A stretch of DNA of 55,673 nucleotides, taken from assembly GCF_000423465.1 (NCBI RefSeq), contig NZ_AUIA01000026.1, forward strand, positions 1-55,673, written 5' to 3'. This DNA is from Propionicicella superfundia DSM 22317. GTDB lineage: Bacteria; Actinomycetota; Actinomycetes; Propionibacteriales; Propionibacteriaceae. The notes under the pieces are model-generated. The model did not search any database. It was given only the letters and a program-made list of their open reading frames with translations, and was not told the origin of the DNA. Both the position numbers and the translations under genes were made by a program. Shown here one piece after another: positions 43,249-52,065 of the stretch. The first letter of the stretch is position 1. Every line of letters begins with the position of its first letter.

Positions 43249-44406
43249 TCAGGGGACGTCGATCTCGTCCAGGACGGCGGCCAGGCGGCGCCACGACCAG
43301 GTCCAGTCATGGGCCAGCGCCCGCGCCCGCGCCGCCGCGCCGAGCGCGTGGCGATGCTCCTCGTCGGCGGCGAGCCTCTCGATGGCCGCAGCCAGTTCGG
43401 CGGGCTGCTCCGGATCGAACAGGATGCCCGCGTCCCCGAGCGACTCCGGGATGCCCCCCATCCGGGCCGCGACGATCGGCAGCCCCGTCGCCATCGACTC
43501 CCCCACCGTCAGCGGGCACGGGTCGGGCCACCGCGACGGGAGGACGAGGATGTCGGCCCGCTGCAGCACGGCGGGCAGGTCGGGGCGGGGCACGAACGGC
43601 TGGAACGTCACCGTCCCGTGCGCCTGCTCGGCCAGGGCCCTCAGCTCCTTCTCGTAGTCCGACAGCGGGGCGTCCCGCGCGAACGTGCTGCTGCCGACGA
43701 TCGTGTACTCGATGTCGTCCCGCTCGACCATCCCGGCGGCGGTGAGGAGGATGTCGGGCCCCTTGATGGGAAGGACGCGGCCGATGAACAGCACGCGCAG
43801 CGGTCCCGGCTCGCGGGTCGCAGCGGGGTGGAAGTGGTCGGCGTCGACGCCGTTGCCGACGACGCGGATGCGGTCGTGCAGCGACGCCGGCAGGTGGTCG
43901 CGGTGCTGCGCGGCCAACGACTCGCTCACACAGATCAGCCGTTCCGCGCCGCCGACGACACGGGTCGCCTCTCGCCGCGAATAGGACCGCAGCAGGTCGT
44001 TGTGTGCGTACAGCATGACCGCGTGGTCGCTGTCGCGCAGCAGCCACGGCATGATCGTCGCGTTGTGCGCGAGGACGATCCCGGCCGGCTCGGCGGCGAG
44101 GCGCTGCGCGACCGGGGTGTAGTAGCGGACGTTGCCGCTACGCGGAACGCCCAGGAGGCCGAGGGCGGCGTCGGTGTACCGCTCGCGCGCGTTCGGCGCC
44201 GGGACGCCGGCGTACTCGACGGGCCGGGCGGACTCGTAGCGCGGGCGGAAGGTGTCGTCCTGGAGCACGATGTGCGGCGGGTAGCGGTCCGCGTCGCCCG
44301 CGATGGCGGCTCCCGTGGACAGCCCGTGCACGACGGTCGGGATCGCCGAACCGGTGCGGGGCGAATAGTGATCCCCGGGGGTTATGACGTGGTACACGTT
44401 GGTCAC
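43249..44406 (-). CDS. Glycosyltransferase family 4
   Basis: 385 residues from a GTG with GAGGAG upstream. VYHVITPGDHYSPRTGSAIP start, VMLYAHNDLLRSYSRREATR, LICVSESLAAQHRDHLP, IRVVGNGVDADHF, donor site VLFIGRVLPIKGPDILLTAA and PDPCPLTVGESMATGLPIVA. First gene of the leftward glycosyltransferase run and divergent from the large membrane-anchored hydrolase-like gene. Confidence 0.9.
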   Translation of the reverse strand: MTNVYHVITPGDHYSPRTGSAIPTVVHGLSTGAAIAGDADRYPPHIVLQDDTFRPRYESARPVEYAGVPAPNARERYTDAALGLLGVPRSGNVRYYTPVAQRLAAEPAGIVLAHNATIMPWLLRDSDHAVMLYAHNDLLRSYSRREATRVVGGAERLICVSESLAAQHRDHLPASLHDRIRVVGNGVDADHFHPAATREPGPLRVLFIGRVLPIKGPDILLTAAGMVERDDIEYTIVGSSTFARDAPLSDYEKELRALAEQAHGTVTFQPFVPRPDLPAVLQRADILVLPSRWPDPCPLTVGESMATGLPIVAARMGGIPESLGDAGILFDPEQPAELAAAIERLAADEEHRHALGAAARARALAHDWTWSWRRLAAVLDEIDVP

Positions 44407-44582
44407 GGCTGCGCTCCTCGCGTTCTGCCACCTGCCTGGAACGAGTGTGCACCCCGAGGATGCCCGGACGTCCCTCATCGCGCAATCGCCTCTTTCGGGG
44501 CGGGCCGGACGGCGGCCGGGCTTGGGTACGGCCGGGCCGCCGCAGAGAATGGGGGCAGCACGGCGGTGTTCAGGGGGGTGAC

Positions 44583-47500
44583 ATGGCTCGTGGCAGGTGG
44601 TTCGCGGCGGGGATCGTGGGGGTGACGGTCGTCGTCGTCGCATCGGTCGTGACGTATCTGGCGACCAGAGACGATGGCGGTTCCGCCCCGACGTCGAGCG
44701 ATCTCGCCGGCTCGGTGACGCCGGTGTGCGGCTTCTCCGGCGAGCTGCTGTCGCGGCTCGTGGCGAACCGCGCGAAGGACACCGAGAGCGCCCCGCTCAC
44801 CGGGTTCCCGGTCGGCGACGGTGGATCGGGCACCCTGGTGGGGCTCGCGGCCACGGCCGACACGGTGACGACGATCCGCTCCCTCGACGGCGGCGGCTCG
44901 CGGGTCGCGGTCTACGACGGCGACGGCACCCTGCAGCGCCGCTACGACATCGACGTCGAACGCGACACGAGCGAGGCGGCGCACTGGAACGGCCGGTCGG
45001 CCGTCGCGCCCGATGGCAGCATCTACGCGATCGACTCGTACCAGGGCCGCCGCGCCCTCGTCCGCTTCGACCCGTCCGGATCGCTGCAGGACTCGTTCCC
45101 CGTGCCGACGAGCGACGAGTCGACCGGGCATCCGCTCGACCTGCAGGGCGTCACATGGGTCGACGACCTCTCCGGATCGCCCGCGCTCCTCGTCGGCGAG
45201 GGGACGCGCACCGTCCACGCCTTCCGGACGGACGGCACCTACCTCGGCACACAGGACGATCTGCGGACGACCGTGGTCGGAGCGGTCGACGGCACGAGCG
45301 TCGCGGGGCTGGCTCCCGCCGCGGACGCCGTGAGCCTGCTCACCGTGACGGACGCGACGACGGGGCAGGTGCGACTCCAGGCCCCGACCGGCACGGGTGA
45401 CGTCGCGCTCGGACAGTCGGCGACGTCGCGGCTGGAGGGCCTCGTGAGCGTCCTGCCCGGACCGTCCGGCGACGGGTTCCTGCTGGTGGACCCCGCGAAG
45501 GGGGTCGAGTGGGTGGACTCCCTCGGCGTGCGTTCCGGGATCTGGCTGAACGAGCAGCAGGAGTGGTCGTTCGCCGAGAGTGCGAACGCCGTCCATGTCG
45601 ACGGCGGGTACTGGTTCGTCGTCACGCAGGACGGCGCCGAGCGGATCGTGCGGGTCACCGAGGACGAGGCGCGGGACAGGCTCGCCGAGCCGGTCGAGAC
45701 CACCGCGGGCACCCTCTCGGCGCTGGCGCAGCTCGGCGTCGGGATCGGGGCGGTGACGTCGCAGCCGTTCAACCACTTCGACGCGGGCCGGACCCCGGCT
45801 GCCGCGATCCGGTTCGAGGACGGGTGGGGGAGGCTCGGCGAGGACGACGCCGCGAGCGGGCTGGAGATCCGGTACTCGGTCTCCGGCGACCCGACGCTGG
45901 CCGATCCGGTGGTGCAGGAGCAGCGCACCGTCGCCGTCGCGGTCGGCGGCGGCGAGGCGTCCCTCACCCTGCCCGAGGCGAGGCCCGGCGCCTACGAGGT
46001 CGATGTCTCCCTCGTCGACACCGCGTCGAACTCCGTGCTGTCGGGCACGTGCCTGCGGTACAGCGTCGGGGCCGAGGGCGCCGACCTCGACCTGGGCGGC
46101 CTCGCCGAAGGGGCCGACTGGGGCGGTCCCGGACCGCTGCGCGGCGTGCAGCTCGCCGACCGGCTGGGCACCGGAAGTCACCGCGTGCAGCTCGCGTTCG
46201 GCGACCTCGTGAAGGACCCCACGGCGTCCCCGTCGGCCGCGGGCATCACCTGGTCGGCGCTGCCGGGGGCGGGCGAAGGCGCCGACGGCTCGGTCGCGGC
46301 GGCCTTCGCCGGATTGCGGGCCGCCGGCGAGTACGCCGCGGCCAACGATGTCCGGCTCATCGTCCAGGTCGGCAGCGGCGGGGACGCGGAGCAGGCGGCC
46401 GTGACGGCCGGGACGTGGGGCGGGTGGGTCGGTGTCCTCGTCGCCGAGTTCGCGCGGCAGGCGCCCGAGATCACGTCCTGGTCGCCGTGGAACGAGCCGA
46501 ACGCGACGTTGTCCTCCCTGACGGGGGCGCAGGTCGCCGAGCGGGTCGACATCCCGTTCGCGCGGGCGGCCCATGCGGCGAACGCCGACGCGCTGGTGCT
46601 GGCCGGGAACACGCTCGGCTTCGTGACGGACTGGTGGTCGAGCGCCGCGACGACGTCGTTGTGCTCGGTCGTGGACGCCGTCGCCGTGCATCCCTACACG
46701 GGGTGGAACCGGTCCTGGGAGGAGGAGGGCTTCTCCGAGTCCGGCAAGGGATTCGACGAACTGCGGACGGCCCTGGGCAGTGACTGCGCCGACCTGCCGC
46801 TGTGGGACACCGAGTCGGGCTGGTGGGCCGACGGCGCGAGCGCGTTCTGGGCGCAGGGGTCGAACGTGGCCCGCAAGCTGCTGTGGTACCGGCAGGAGGG
46901 CGTCGCGGGCTGGACCTACTTCTTCAGCGAGGGCGGCTGGGGGGAGAGCAACCTGAGCTGGTCGCTCATCCAGCACGGGTCGTACGTGAAGCCGGGCGGG
47001 CTCACCTCCGCGGCCGTCTCCCACCTGCTCGCCGGGCGGGAGACGCCCACGGTCGAGACGACGGGCGTCCCGTTCAGCACGACGATGCGGCTGGCCGGTT
47101 CCGCCGGCTCCGACCTGCTCGCATCCTGGACGAGCGAGGCGCGCCTGGACGCGGTCGTCGTGACCGACGCGCCGGAGGTGACGGTCACCGACCAGTACGG
47201 CGCGACGCGGACGGTGGCGGTCGAGGACGGCCGGGCGCAGGTCACGCTGACGACGGGACCGCAGTTCTTCGCCGTCGCCGACGGGAGGAGCCTGTCCATC
47301 GCGTCGCCGGAGGAGTACGGCACCGATCTGCTGAAGGGGCGTCCGGTCACGGCCAGTTCGACGCACGAGGAGGCCGACGCGCAGATCATCACCTCGGGCA
47401 CGGTCAACCCGTACCGGCCCTGGAGGTCGGGGCAGGCCGCCGGAGGAGGGGTCGACGAGCATCCGTCGGTGGAGATCCCGCTGGCCGAGGCCACCACCAT

Positions 47501-47840
47501 CGACCGGATCGCGGTGGCGAGCGGAAGCATCACCTGCTGCGAGGCGGGTCTGCGTGACTACACGGTCTCGGTGCGGACCGCCGACGGGTCGTGGCAGACG
47601 GTCGCGACGCAGACCGGGCAGTTCTGGGAACGGGTCGTCGTCTTCCGGATCGACGCCGTCGAGGCGAGCGCCGTGCGGATCGAGGTGCCCTGGACGACGA
47701 TCCGCGGCACCCGGATGCTCGCCGTGAACTACACGGGCATGGCCGGCGGCCTGCCGACGCCGTTCATGGGTCTGCAGACCGAGTCCGACTACGTCGTCGC
47801 CATCGCCGCCGTGTCGGCCTGGAGCGCGCGCGGCGGGTAG
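44583..47840 (+). CDS. Membrane-anchored glycoside hydrolase-like protein with discoidin domain
   Basis: 1085 residues from an ATG with GGGGGG upstream. N-terminal membrane anchor (WFAAGIVGVTVVVVASVVTY), then a long beta-rich region that may form a propeller (about 60-400). A clan GH-A-like (beta/alpha)8 domain follows, with SWSPWNEPN (Glu near 638, acid/base) and LPLWDTESGWW (Glu near 744, nucleophile). An F5/8 type C (discoidin) carbohydrate-binding domain forms the C-terminus (GRPVTASSTHEEADAQIITS to IRIEVPW). It probably trims or remodels the exported polysaccharide outside the cell. The enzyme family (GH39- or GH5-like) is not certain. Confidence 0.75.
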   Translation: MARGRWFAAGIVGVTVVVVASVVTYLATRDDGGSAPTSSDLAGSVTPVCGFSGELLSRLVANRAKDTESAPLTGFPVGDGGSGTLVGLAATADTVTTIRSLDGGGSRVAVYDGDGTLQRRYDIDVERDTSEAAHWNGRSAVAPDGSIYAIDSYQGRRALVRFDPSGSLQDSFPVPTSDESTGHPLDLQGVTWVDDLSGSPALLVGEGTRTVHAFRTDGTYLGTQDDLRTTVVGAVDGTSVAGLAPAADAVSLLTVTDATTGQVRLQAPTGTGDVALGQSATSRLEGLVSVLPGPSGDGFLLVDPAKGVEWVDSLGVRSGIWLNEQQEWSFAESANAVHVDGGYWFVVTQDGAERIVRVTEDEARDRLAEPVETTAGTLSALAQLGVGIGAVTSQPFNHFDAGRTPAAAIRFEDGWGRLGEDDAASGLEIRYSVSGDPTLADPVVQEQRTVAVAVGGGEASLTLPEARPGAYEVDVSLVDTASNSVLSGTCLRYSVGAEGADLDLGGLAEGADWGGPGPLRGVQLADRLGTGSHRVQLAFGDLVKDPTASPSAAGITWSALPGAGEGADGSVAAAFAGLRAAGEYAAANDVRLIVQVGSGGDAEQAAVTAGTWGGWVGVLVAEFARQAPEITSWSPWNEPNATLSSLTGAQVAERVDIPFARAAHAANADALVLAGNTLGFVTDWWSSAATTSLCSVVDAVAVHPYTGWNRSWEEEGFSESGKGFDELRTALGSDCADLPLWDTESGWWADGASAFWAQGSNVARKLLWYRQEGVAGWTYFFSEGGWGESNLSWSLIQHGSYVKPGGLTSAAVSHLLAGRETPTVETTGVPFSTTMRLAGSAGSDLLASWTSEARLDAVVVTDAPEVTVTDQYGATRTVAVEDGRAQVTLTTGPQFFAVADGRSLSIASPEEYGTDLLKGRPVTASSTHEEADAQIITSGTVNPYRPWRSGQAAGGGVDEHPSVEIPLAEATTIDRIAVASGSITCCEAGLRDYTVSVRTADGSWQTVATQTGQFWERVVVFRIDAVEASAVRIEVPWTTIRGTRMLAVNYTGMAGGLPTPFMGLQTESDYVVAIAAVSAWSARGG

Positions 47841-48132
47841 GGGTCGCGGGCGCCCTCCCGCTCGCGGTCCTGCGACCAGGCCCCACGGCGTTCCGGATCG
47901 GCCGTCGGACCGCGTCACGCCCGCTGTGCAGGAGGTCTGCGACGAGGTGCTTGCCGCCGCGCATTTCCGCGTCGGCTTCGGGGGATCGCACAAGTCCCGT
48001 GTTCGGGTGACCGGACGGCACTCCACATCGGTGCGTCGGTGGACGATAGTTGTTACCCGGGGGACTCCGGCGCGCGACGCGGGCCGGGAGCAGCATCACG
48101 CGCGACGAACGGGATGGACGCAGGGGGGTCGT

Positions 48133-49428
48133 ATGGCGCGTCGTGGAGATCGCGGAATCGCCGAGGTGGACATGGAGGCGAACGTCACCGGCACGAGGCC
48201 ACGCGTCGGAGTCTGGGGTGTCTTCGGCCGCGGGAACTTCGGCAACGAGGCGACGCTCGCCGCGCTGCTGGGTCGGTTGAGGGTCGCCGGCGCGGACGCG
48301 ATCCTGTTCTGCGAGGATCCGGGGGCCGCGACGAGCCTGCACGGGGTGCCCGCCCGTCGCCTCGGGGCGCCGGCGGCGTCGCACGGCTCCCGGCTCGCCC
48401 GGCTCTGGCAGACGGGCATGAACCGGCTCCGCCTCGTCCGCGGCGCCTTCGAGGCGGTCGGGACGGTGGACAGCGTTGTGATCGCCGGGACGGGCGGGCT
48501 GGAGCGGTACGGGTCGGGTGCGTTCGGGACGCCGTTCGAGATCTGGTCGCTGGGCGTGGCCGCACGGCTGCGTGGCCGGTCCTTCGTCCTGCTGGACATC
48601 GGGGTCGAATACCTTCCCCGTGCGATCGCCCGGTTCTTCGTCCGCGGCGCCGCCCGGGCGGCGTCGTACCGTTCCTATCGGGACGCCGCGTCCCGCGAGT
48701 GCATGGTGCGCACGGGGGTGGCGGCGGCGGGGGACGACGCGGTCGTGGCCGACCTCGCGTTGTGGCTGGACGCTCCGGCGGCGGAGGAGCGGGAGCCCGA
48801 CCGGGTCGTCGTCGGGGTCATGGACTACTGGGGCAGGGACAGCGAGCCGGATGCCGAGGCGGCCAACCGGAGGTATGTGGCGTCCTGCCGGGAGCTCGTC
48901 GGCGACCTTCTCGCGGCAGGGTGGAAGGTCGACCTCGTCGGCGGCGACGAGGTGGATCTCGGCGTCGCGCGCAGGCTCGCCGCGGAGGCCGGCAGCGATG
49001 ACGTGGGCGTCGTGGAGGCCCGCTCCCCGGAGGCTCTCACGCGCACGATGGCACGGGCGTCCGTCGTCGTCGGGACGAGGTTCCACACCCTCGTCATGGC
49101 CCTGATCGCGCAGACGCCGATCGTCTCGGTCGGCTACGGGGAGAAGCACCGGGCCCTGCTGCTGCAGCTCGATCGTCCCGACCAGCACGTCGACGTGGAG
49201 GCGTTCTCTCCCGCGGAGGTGGCGGCGCTGGTGTCCCGGGCCGCCGCCGACCCCGGCTTGCGTGACGGAATCGCACGACTGGTGACCGAGGCGCGTGAAA
49301 GGCTCGACCGCGAATGGGTCACGGTCCTGCCCGTCCTGTCGCCTCCCCGGCCCGTGCATCGGCGGAGCTCTCCTCCGTGGCGCGGATGGCCGCGGCCCTG
49401 CCGCGCGACATCGGGGAGGGACGCGTAG
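48133..49428 (+). CDS. Polysaccharide pyruvyl transferase family protein
   Basis: 431 residues from an ATG with AGGGGGG upstream; an in-frame ATG at 48172 is possible. Family hallmarks are VGVWGVFGRGNFGNEATLAA, VVIAGTGGLERYGSG, YRSYRDAASRECM, VVADLALWLDAP, VVVGTRFHTLVMALIAQTPI and VGYGEKHRALL. It adds a pyruvyl ketal to a sugar of the surface glycan. The final 35 residues are Arg/Pro-rich and look out of frame; the neighbouring frame reads SPARASAELSSVARMAAALP, a more normal helix, so a frameshift near 49335 is possible. Confidence 0.85.
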   Translation: MARRGDRGIAEVDMEANVTGTRPRVGVWGVFGRGNFGNEATLAALLGRLRVAGADAILFCEDPGAATSLHGVPARRLGAPAASHGSRLARLWQTGMNRLRLVRGAFEAVGTVDSVVIAGTGGLERYGSGAFGTPFEIWSLGVAARLRGRSFVLLDIGVEYLPRAIARFFVRGAARAASYRSYRDAASRECMVRTGVAAAGDDAVVADLALWLDAPAAEEREPDRVVVGVMDYWGRDSEPDAEAANRRYVASCRELVGDLLAAGWKVDLVGGDEVDLGVARRLAAEAGSDDVGVVEARSPEALTRTMARASVVVGTRFHTLVMALIAQTPIVSVGYGEKHRALLLQLDRPDQHVDVEAFSPAEVAALVSRAAADPGLRDGIARLVTEARERLDREWVTVLPVLSPPRPVHRRSSPPWRGWPRPCRATSGRDA

Positions 49429-49539
49429 CATGCCGGTTCGGGATCTGACGAGGCGCGGGACGTGTCGTCCCTGCGGAGGCGCCCCGGGGCGGCGAGGACG
49501 AAGAGCCCAGGTGGGGCGAGGGAGGCGCGGAAGGATGAC

Positions 49540-50469
49540 ATGGCACGACTGACGTTCGGAATGCCGGTCTACAACGGTGAGCGTTTCGTGGGATCGGCGC
49601 TGGAGTCGTTGCAGAACCAGGATGTGGAGGACATTCGCATCGTGGTCTCGGACAACGGGTCGACCGACGCGACGGCCGAGATCTGCCGGGCGGCCGCGGC
49701 GGCGGACTCGCGCATCGACTATCGCCGCTACGAGGAGAACCGCGGCGGCATCTGGAATTACCAGAACGTGCTGGAACTCGCCGACACGGAGTTCTTCAGT
49801 TGGATGGCCGCCGACGACATCAAGCTCTCCTGCTTCGCGTCGGAGTGCATCGATGCGCTCGACGCCGCCGGGCCGTCGGTCGTCCTCGCCTGCCCGCGCA
49901 CGCAGATCATCGACGAACACGGGGAGATCACGGAGACGCTGAACGACACGAGGATGGGGATGGACGCCCGGACTCCGCACGAGCGGATCCGGAACTTCCT
50001 GCGGGCGCAGGCCTTCCACGTCATGTACGGCGTCATCCGGCAGGATGCGCTGCGTCGCACGCGGGGGACCACCTCGGTGCTGGGCGACGATGTCGTCCTT
50101 CTCGTGGAGCTCATGTGCCAGGGGAAGCTGGAGGTGACGCCCAGCCTCGTCTTCCACCAGCGTCGCCACGACTCGCAGGTGTCGGTGCAGGGTGTCACGA
50201 ACACCGGGTGGTTCACGCCGGGCAGCCGGCCCCGCATGTCGTTCGCGGAGACGCGCACGAACATCGGGATCTACACCGGTATCGCCCACAGCGGTCTTCC
50301 GCTGCCGGAACGGCTGCGGAGCTGGGGGGTCGTCGGACCTGCCTGGGTGTTCCCGCGCTGGCGCGCGATGGTGCGCGACGTCCTCAACTTCGTGGGGGTG
50401 AGCCCGTCGGTCGGGAAGTTCCGGGCGAGACGGGCCGCGCGGGCCGCGGAGGCCTCGCAGGGGCGCTGA
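49540..50469 (+). CDS. Glycosyltransferase family 2
   Basis: 309 residues, GT-A fold. LTFGMPVYNGERFVGSALES start, IVVSDNGSTDATAEIC, the metal-binding SWMAADDIKLSCFA and GDDVVLLVELMCQGKLEV. A typical sugar transferase of surface glycan clusters. It follows the pyruvyl transferase gene after 111 bp and converges on the deacetylase gene. Confidence 0.9.
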   Translation: MARLTFGMPVYNGERFVGSALESLQNQDVEDIRIVVSDNGSTDATAEICRAAAAADSRIDYRRYEENRGGIWNYQNVLELADTEFFSWMAADDIKLSCFASECIDALDAAGPSVVLACPRTQIIDEHGEITETLNDTRMGMDARTPHERIRNFLRAQAFHVMYGVIRQDALRRTRGTTSVLGDDVVLLVELMCQGKLEVTPSLVFHQRRHDSQVSVQGVTNTGWFTPGSRPRMSFAETRTNIGIYTGIAHSGLPLPERLRSWGVVGPAWVFPRWRAMVRDVLNFVGVSPSVGKFRARRAARAAEASQGR

Positions 50470-50552
50470 TCGTCCCGCGGCCGGGCCGCTGTGCCTCGCC
50501 CGGTCGGGTTTGAGGCATACCGGCTGGCCCTCGAACCGCGGCGGTCGGGGGC

Positions 50553-51197
50553 CTACAGCTCCACGACGAGCTTGGCGGTGGTGAACGCCTCGGCGTAGCG
50601 GTGCTTGCACTCCATGCCGCGCACCCGCATGAAGCCGAGGAACAGCTCGTCGTCCCACCAGTCCCGGTCGTGCTGCGACGGGTAGGAGGCGTTCAGCAGG
50701 TCGACCTTCTCGCGGGCCACCGCGTCGGGGAGCGGCACGTACACCGGCGGACGCCCGATGTCGCCGTCCCACTTGGGGATCTCGTAGTGCAGGATGAGGG
50801 AGTTCCGCCACACGGTCGGCGCCAGCGTGCCGAGCAGCCGGTGGTCCTGGTGGGCGTCGTCGGGACGGGGAGCGAACACGATGTCGGGCGAGGGGCGCCG
50901 GGCGGCGAGCTCGTGGACGCGGCGCTTCACGTCGGCCCACCGCTCGGGCAGGTACCCGTCGGCGAAGGTGTCGTCGTCGCTGCCGAACTCGACCTGCGTC
51001 CCGGGCACGAAGGCGGCCGCGGCGGCTTGCGCCTCGGCGCGCCGCAGCGGCGAGCCGGTCAGGACGAGGTGGTCGGCGGTCAGGGTGCGTTCACGGGCGA
51101 GCCGCAGCAGCGTCCCGCCGCAGGCGATCTCGATGTCGTCGGGGTGCGCCCCGATGCACACGACGCTGAGGTCCCCGGGGGGCAGCACAAGGGTCAC
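50553..51197 (-). CDS. PIG-L/LmbE-type deacetylase
   Basis: 214 residues from a GTG. The zinc-binding signature is VVCIGAHPDDIEIACGGTLL (AHPDD) and PDIVFAPRPDDAHQDHRLLG (HQDH). The family removes acetyl groups from N-acetylated sugars such as GlcNAc. It lies 19 bp behind the cytidylyltransferase gene in the same operon, so it may deacetylate or modify the amino sugar made here. Confidence 0.9.
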   Translation of the reverse strand: MTLVLPPGDLSVVCIGAHPDDIEIACGGTLLRLARERTLTADHLVLTGSPLRRAEAQAAAAAFVPGTQVEFGSDDDTFADGYLPERWADVKRRVHELAARRPSPDIVFAPRPDDAHQDHRLLGTLAPTVWRNSLILHYEIPKWDGDIGRPPVYVPLPDAVAREKVDLLNASYPSQHDRDWWDDELFLGFMRVRGMECKHRYAEAFTTAKLVVEL

Positions 51198-51216
51198 GTC
51201 GGTGTCCTCTCGTCGG

Positions 51217-52041
51217 TCAGTCGGGGATCGGTGCGGGCGCGGGGTCGGAGGCGGGGTGCGTCGGCCTGCCGGGCAGCCACACCTTCCACGGGGCGGTGTT
51301 CGAGCGGTTGAGCTCTTCGAGCTGGTTGCGTTCCTTGACGGTGTCCATGCAGGCCCAGAAGCCGTCGAACCGGTTGGCCGCGAAGCGTCCCTCCGCCGCC
51401 GCACGCAGGCAGGCGTGCGTCACGAGGTCCTCGCCCTCGTCGAAGTAGTCGAAGATGCTCTGGCGCAGCACGAAGAAGCCGCCGTTGATCCGCATGTCCA
51501 GGTCGGCGACGGCCTCCAGCCCGGTGAGGTTCCCCTCGGGAGAGATCCCCACGACATGGAACGAGTCCTGCGGGCTGACCGCGAGCAGGCTGCCGACGTG
51601 CGTGTCGGGCAGGCGTGCGACCAGATCGTCCATGTCGACGTTGGACAGGCCGTCCCCGTAGTTGGCGAGGAACATCTCGTCGTCGCCGAGGTAGCGCCGC
51701 ACCCTGCGCAGCCGCTCGCCGATCGGCGTCTCGTGGCCTGTGTCGACGAAGGTGATCGTCCAGTCGGTGATGTCGGTGTTGAGCGGCTCGACCTTCGCGC
51801 CGCCCTGGGAGAGCACGAAATCGTTGGACGTCGTCTCCTCATAGTTCAGGAAGTAGTCCTTGATGACGTGCCCGCCGTAGCCGAGGCACAGGATGAACTC
51901 CGTGTGCCCGAAGTGGGCGTAGTACCGCATGATGTGCCACAGCATCGGCCGGGAACCGATGCTCGACATGGGTTTCGGCAGGGGATCCTCACCGGTCCGC
52001 ATCCGCATCCCGAGGCCTCCGCAGAACAGCACCACCTTCAT
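51217..52041 (-). CDS. rfbF: Glucose-1-phosphate cytidylyltransferase (RfbF-like)
   Basis: 274 residues. The nucleotidyltransferase start VVLFCGGLGMRMRTGEDPLP KPM, SIGSRPMLWHIMRYYAHFGH, FILCLGYGGHVIKDYFLNYE, FLANYGDGLSNVDMDDL and MRINGGFFVLRQSIFDYF match CTP:glucose-1-phosphate cytidylyltransferases. It makes CDP-glucose, the substrate of the dehydratase encoded divergently at 53536. Confidence 0.93.
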   Translation of the reverse strand: MKVVLFCGGLGMRMRTGEDPLPKPMSSIGSRPMLWHIMRYYAHFGHTEFILCLGYGGHVIKDYFLNYEETTSNDFVLSQGGAKVEPLNTDITDWTITFVDTGHETPIGERLRRVRRYLGDDEMFLANYGDGLSNVDMDDLVARLPDTHVGSLLAVSPQDSFHVVGISPEGNLTGLEAVADLDMRINGGFFVLRQSIFDYFDEGEDLVTHACLRAAAEGRFAANRFDGFWACMDTVKERNQLEELNRSNTAPWKVWLPGRPTHPASDPAPAPIPD

Positions 52042-52065
52042 GTCACACCTCCATCGTGGGGGACG

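Noticed and set aside
44475-48026. A 1183-codon minus-strand frame antisense to the hydrolase-like gene
   Set aside because: Arg/Gly/Val-rich shadow; the plus strand has a membrane anchor, NEPN and a discoidin domain.
47841-48132. A small gene or RNA between the hydrolase-like and pyruvyl transferase genes
   Set aside because: No frame with a ribosome-binding site and no structured RNA motif could be recognised.
47764-50940. A 1058-codon minus-strand frame across the pyruvyl transferase and GT2 genes
   Set aside because: It has no motifs and a composition typical of antisense frames. The plus-strand genes have clear families.
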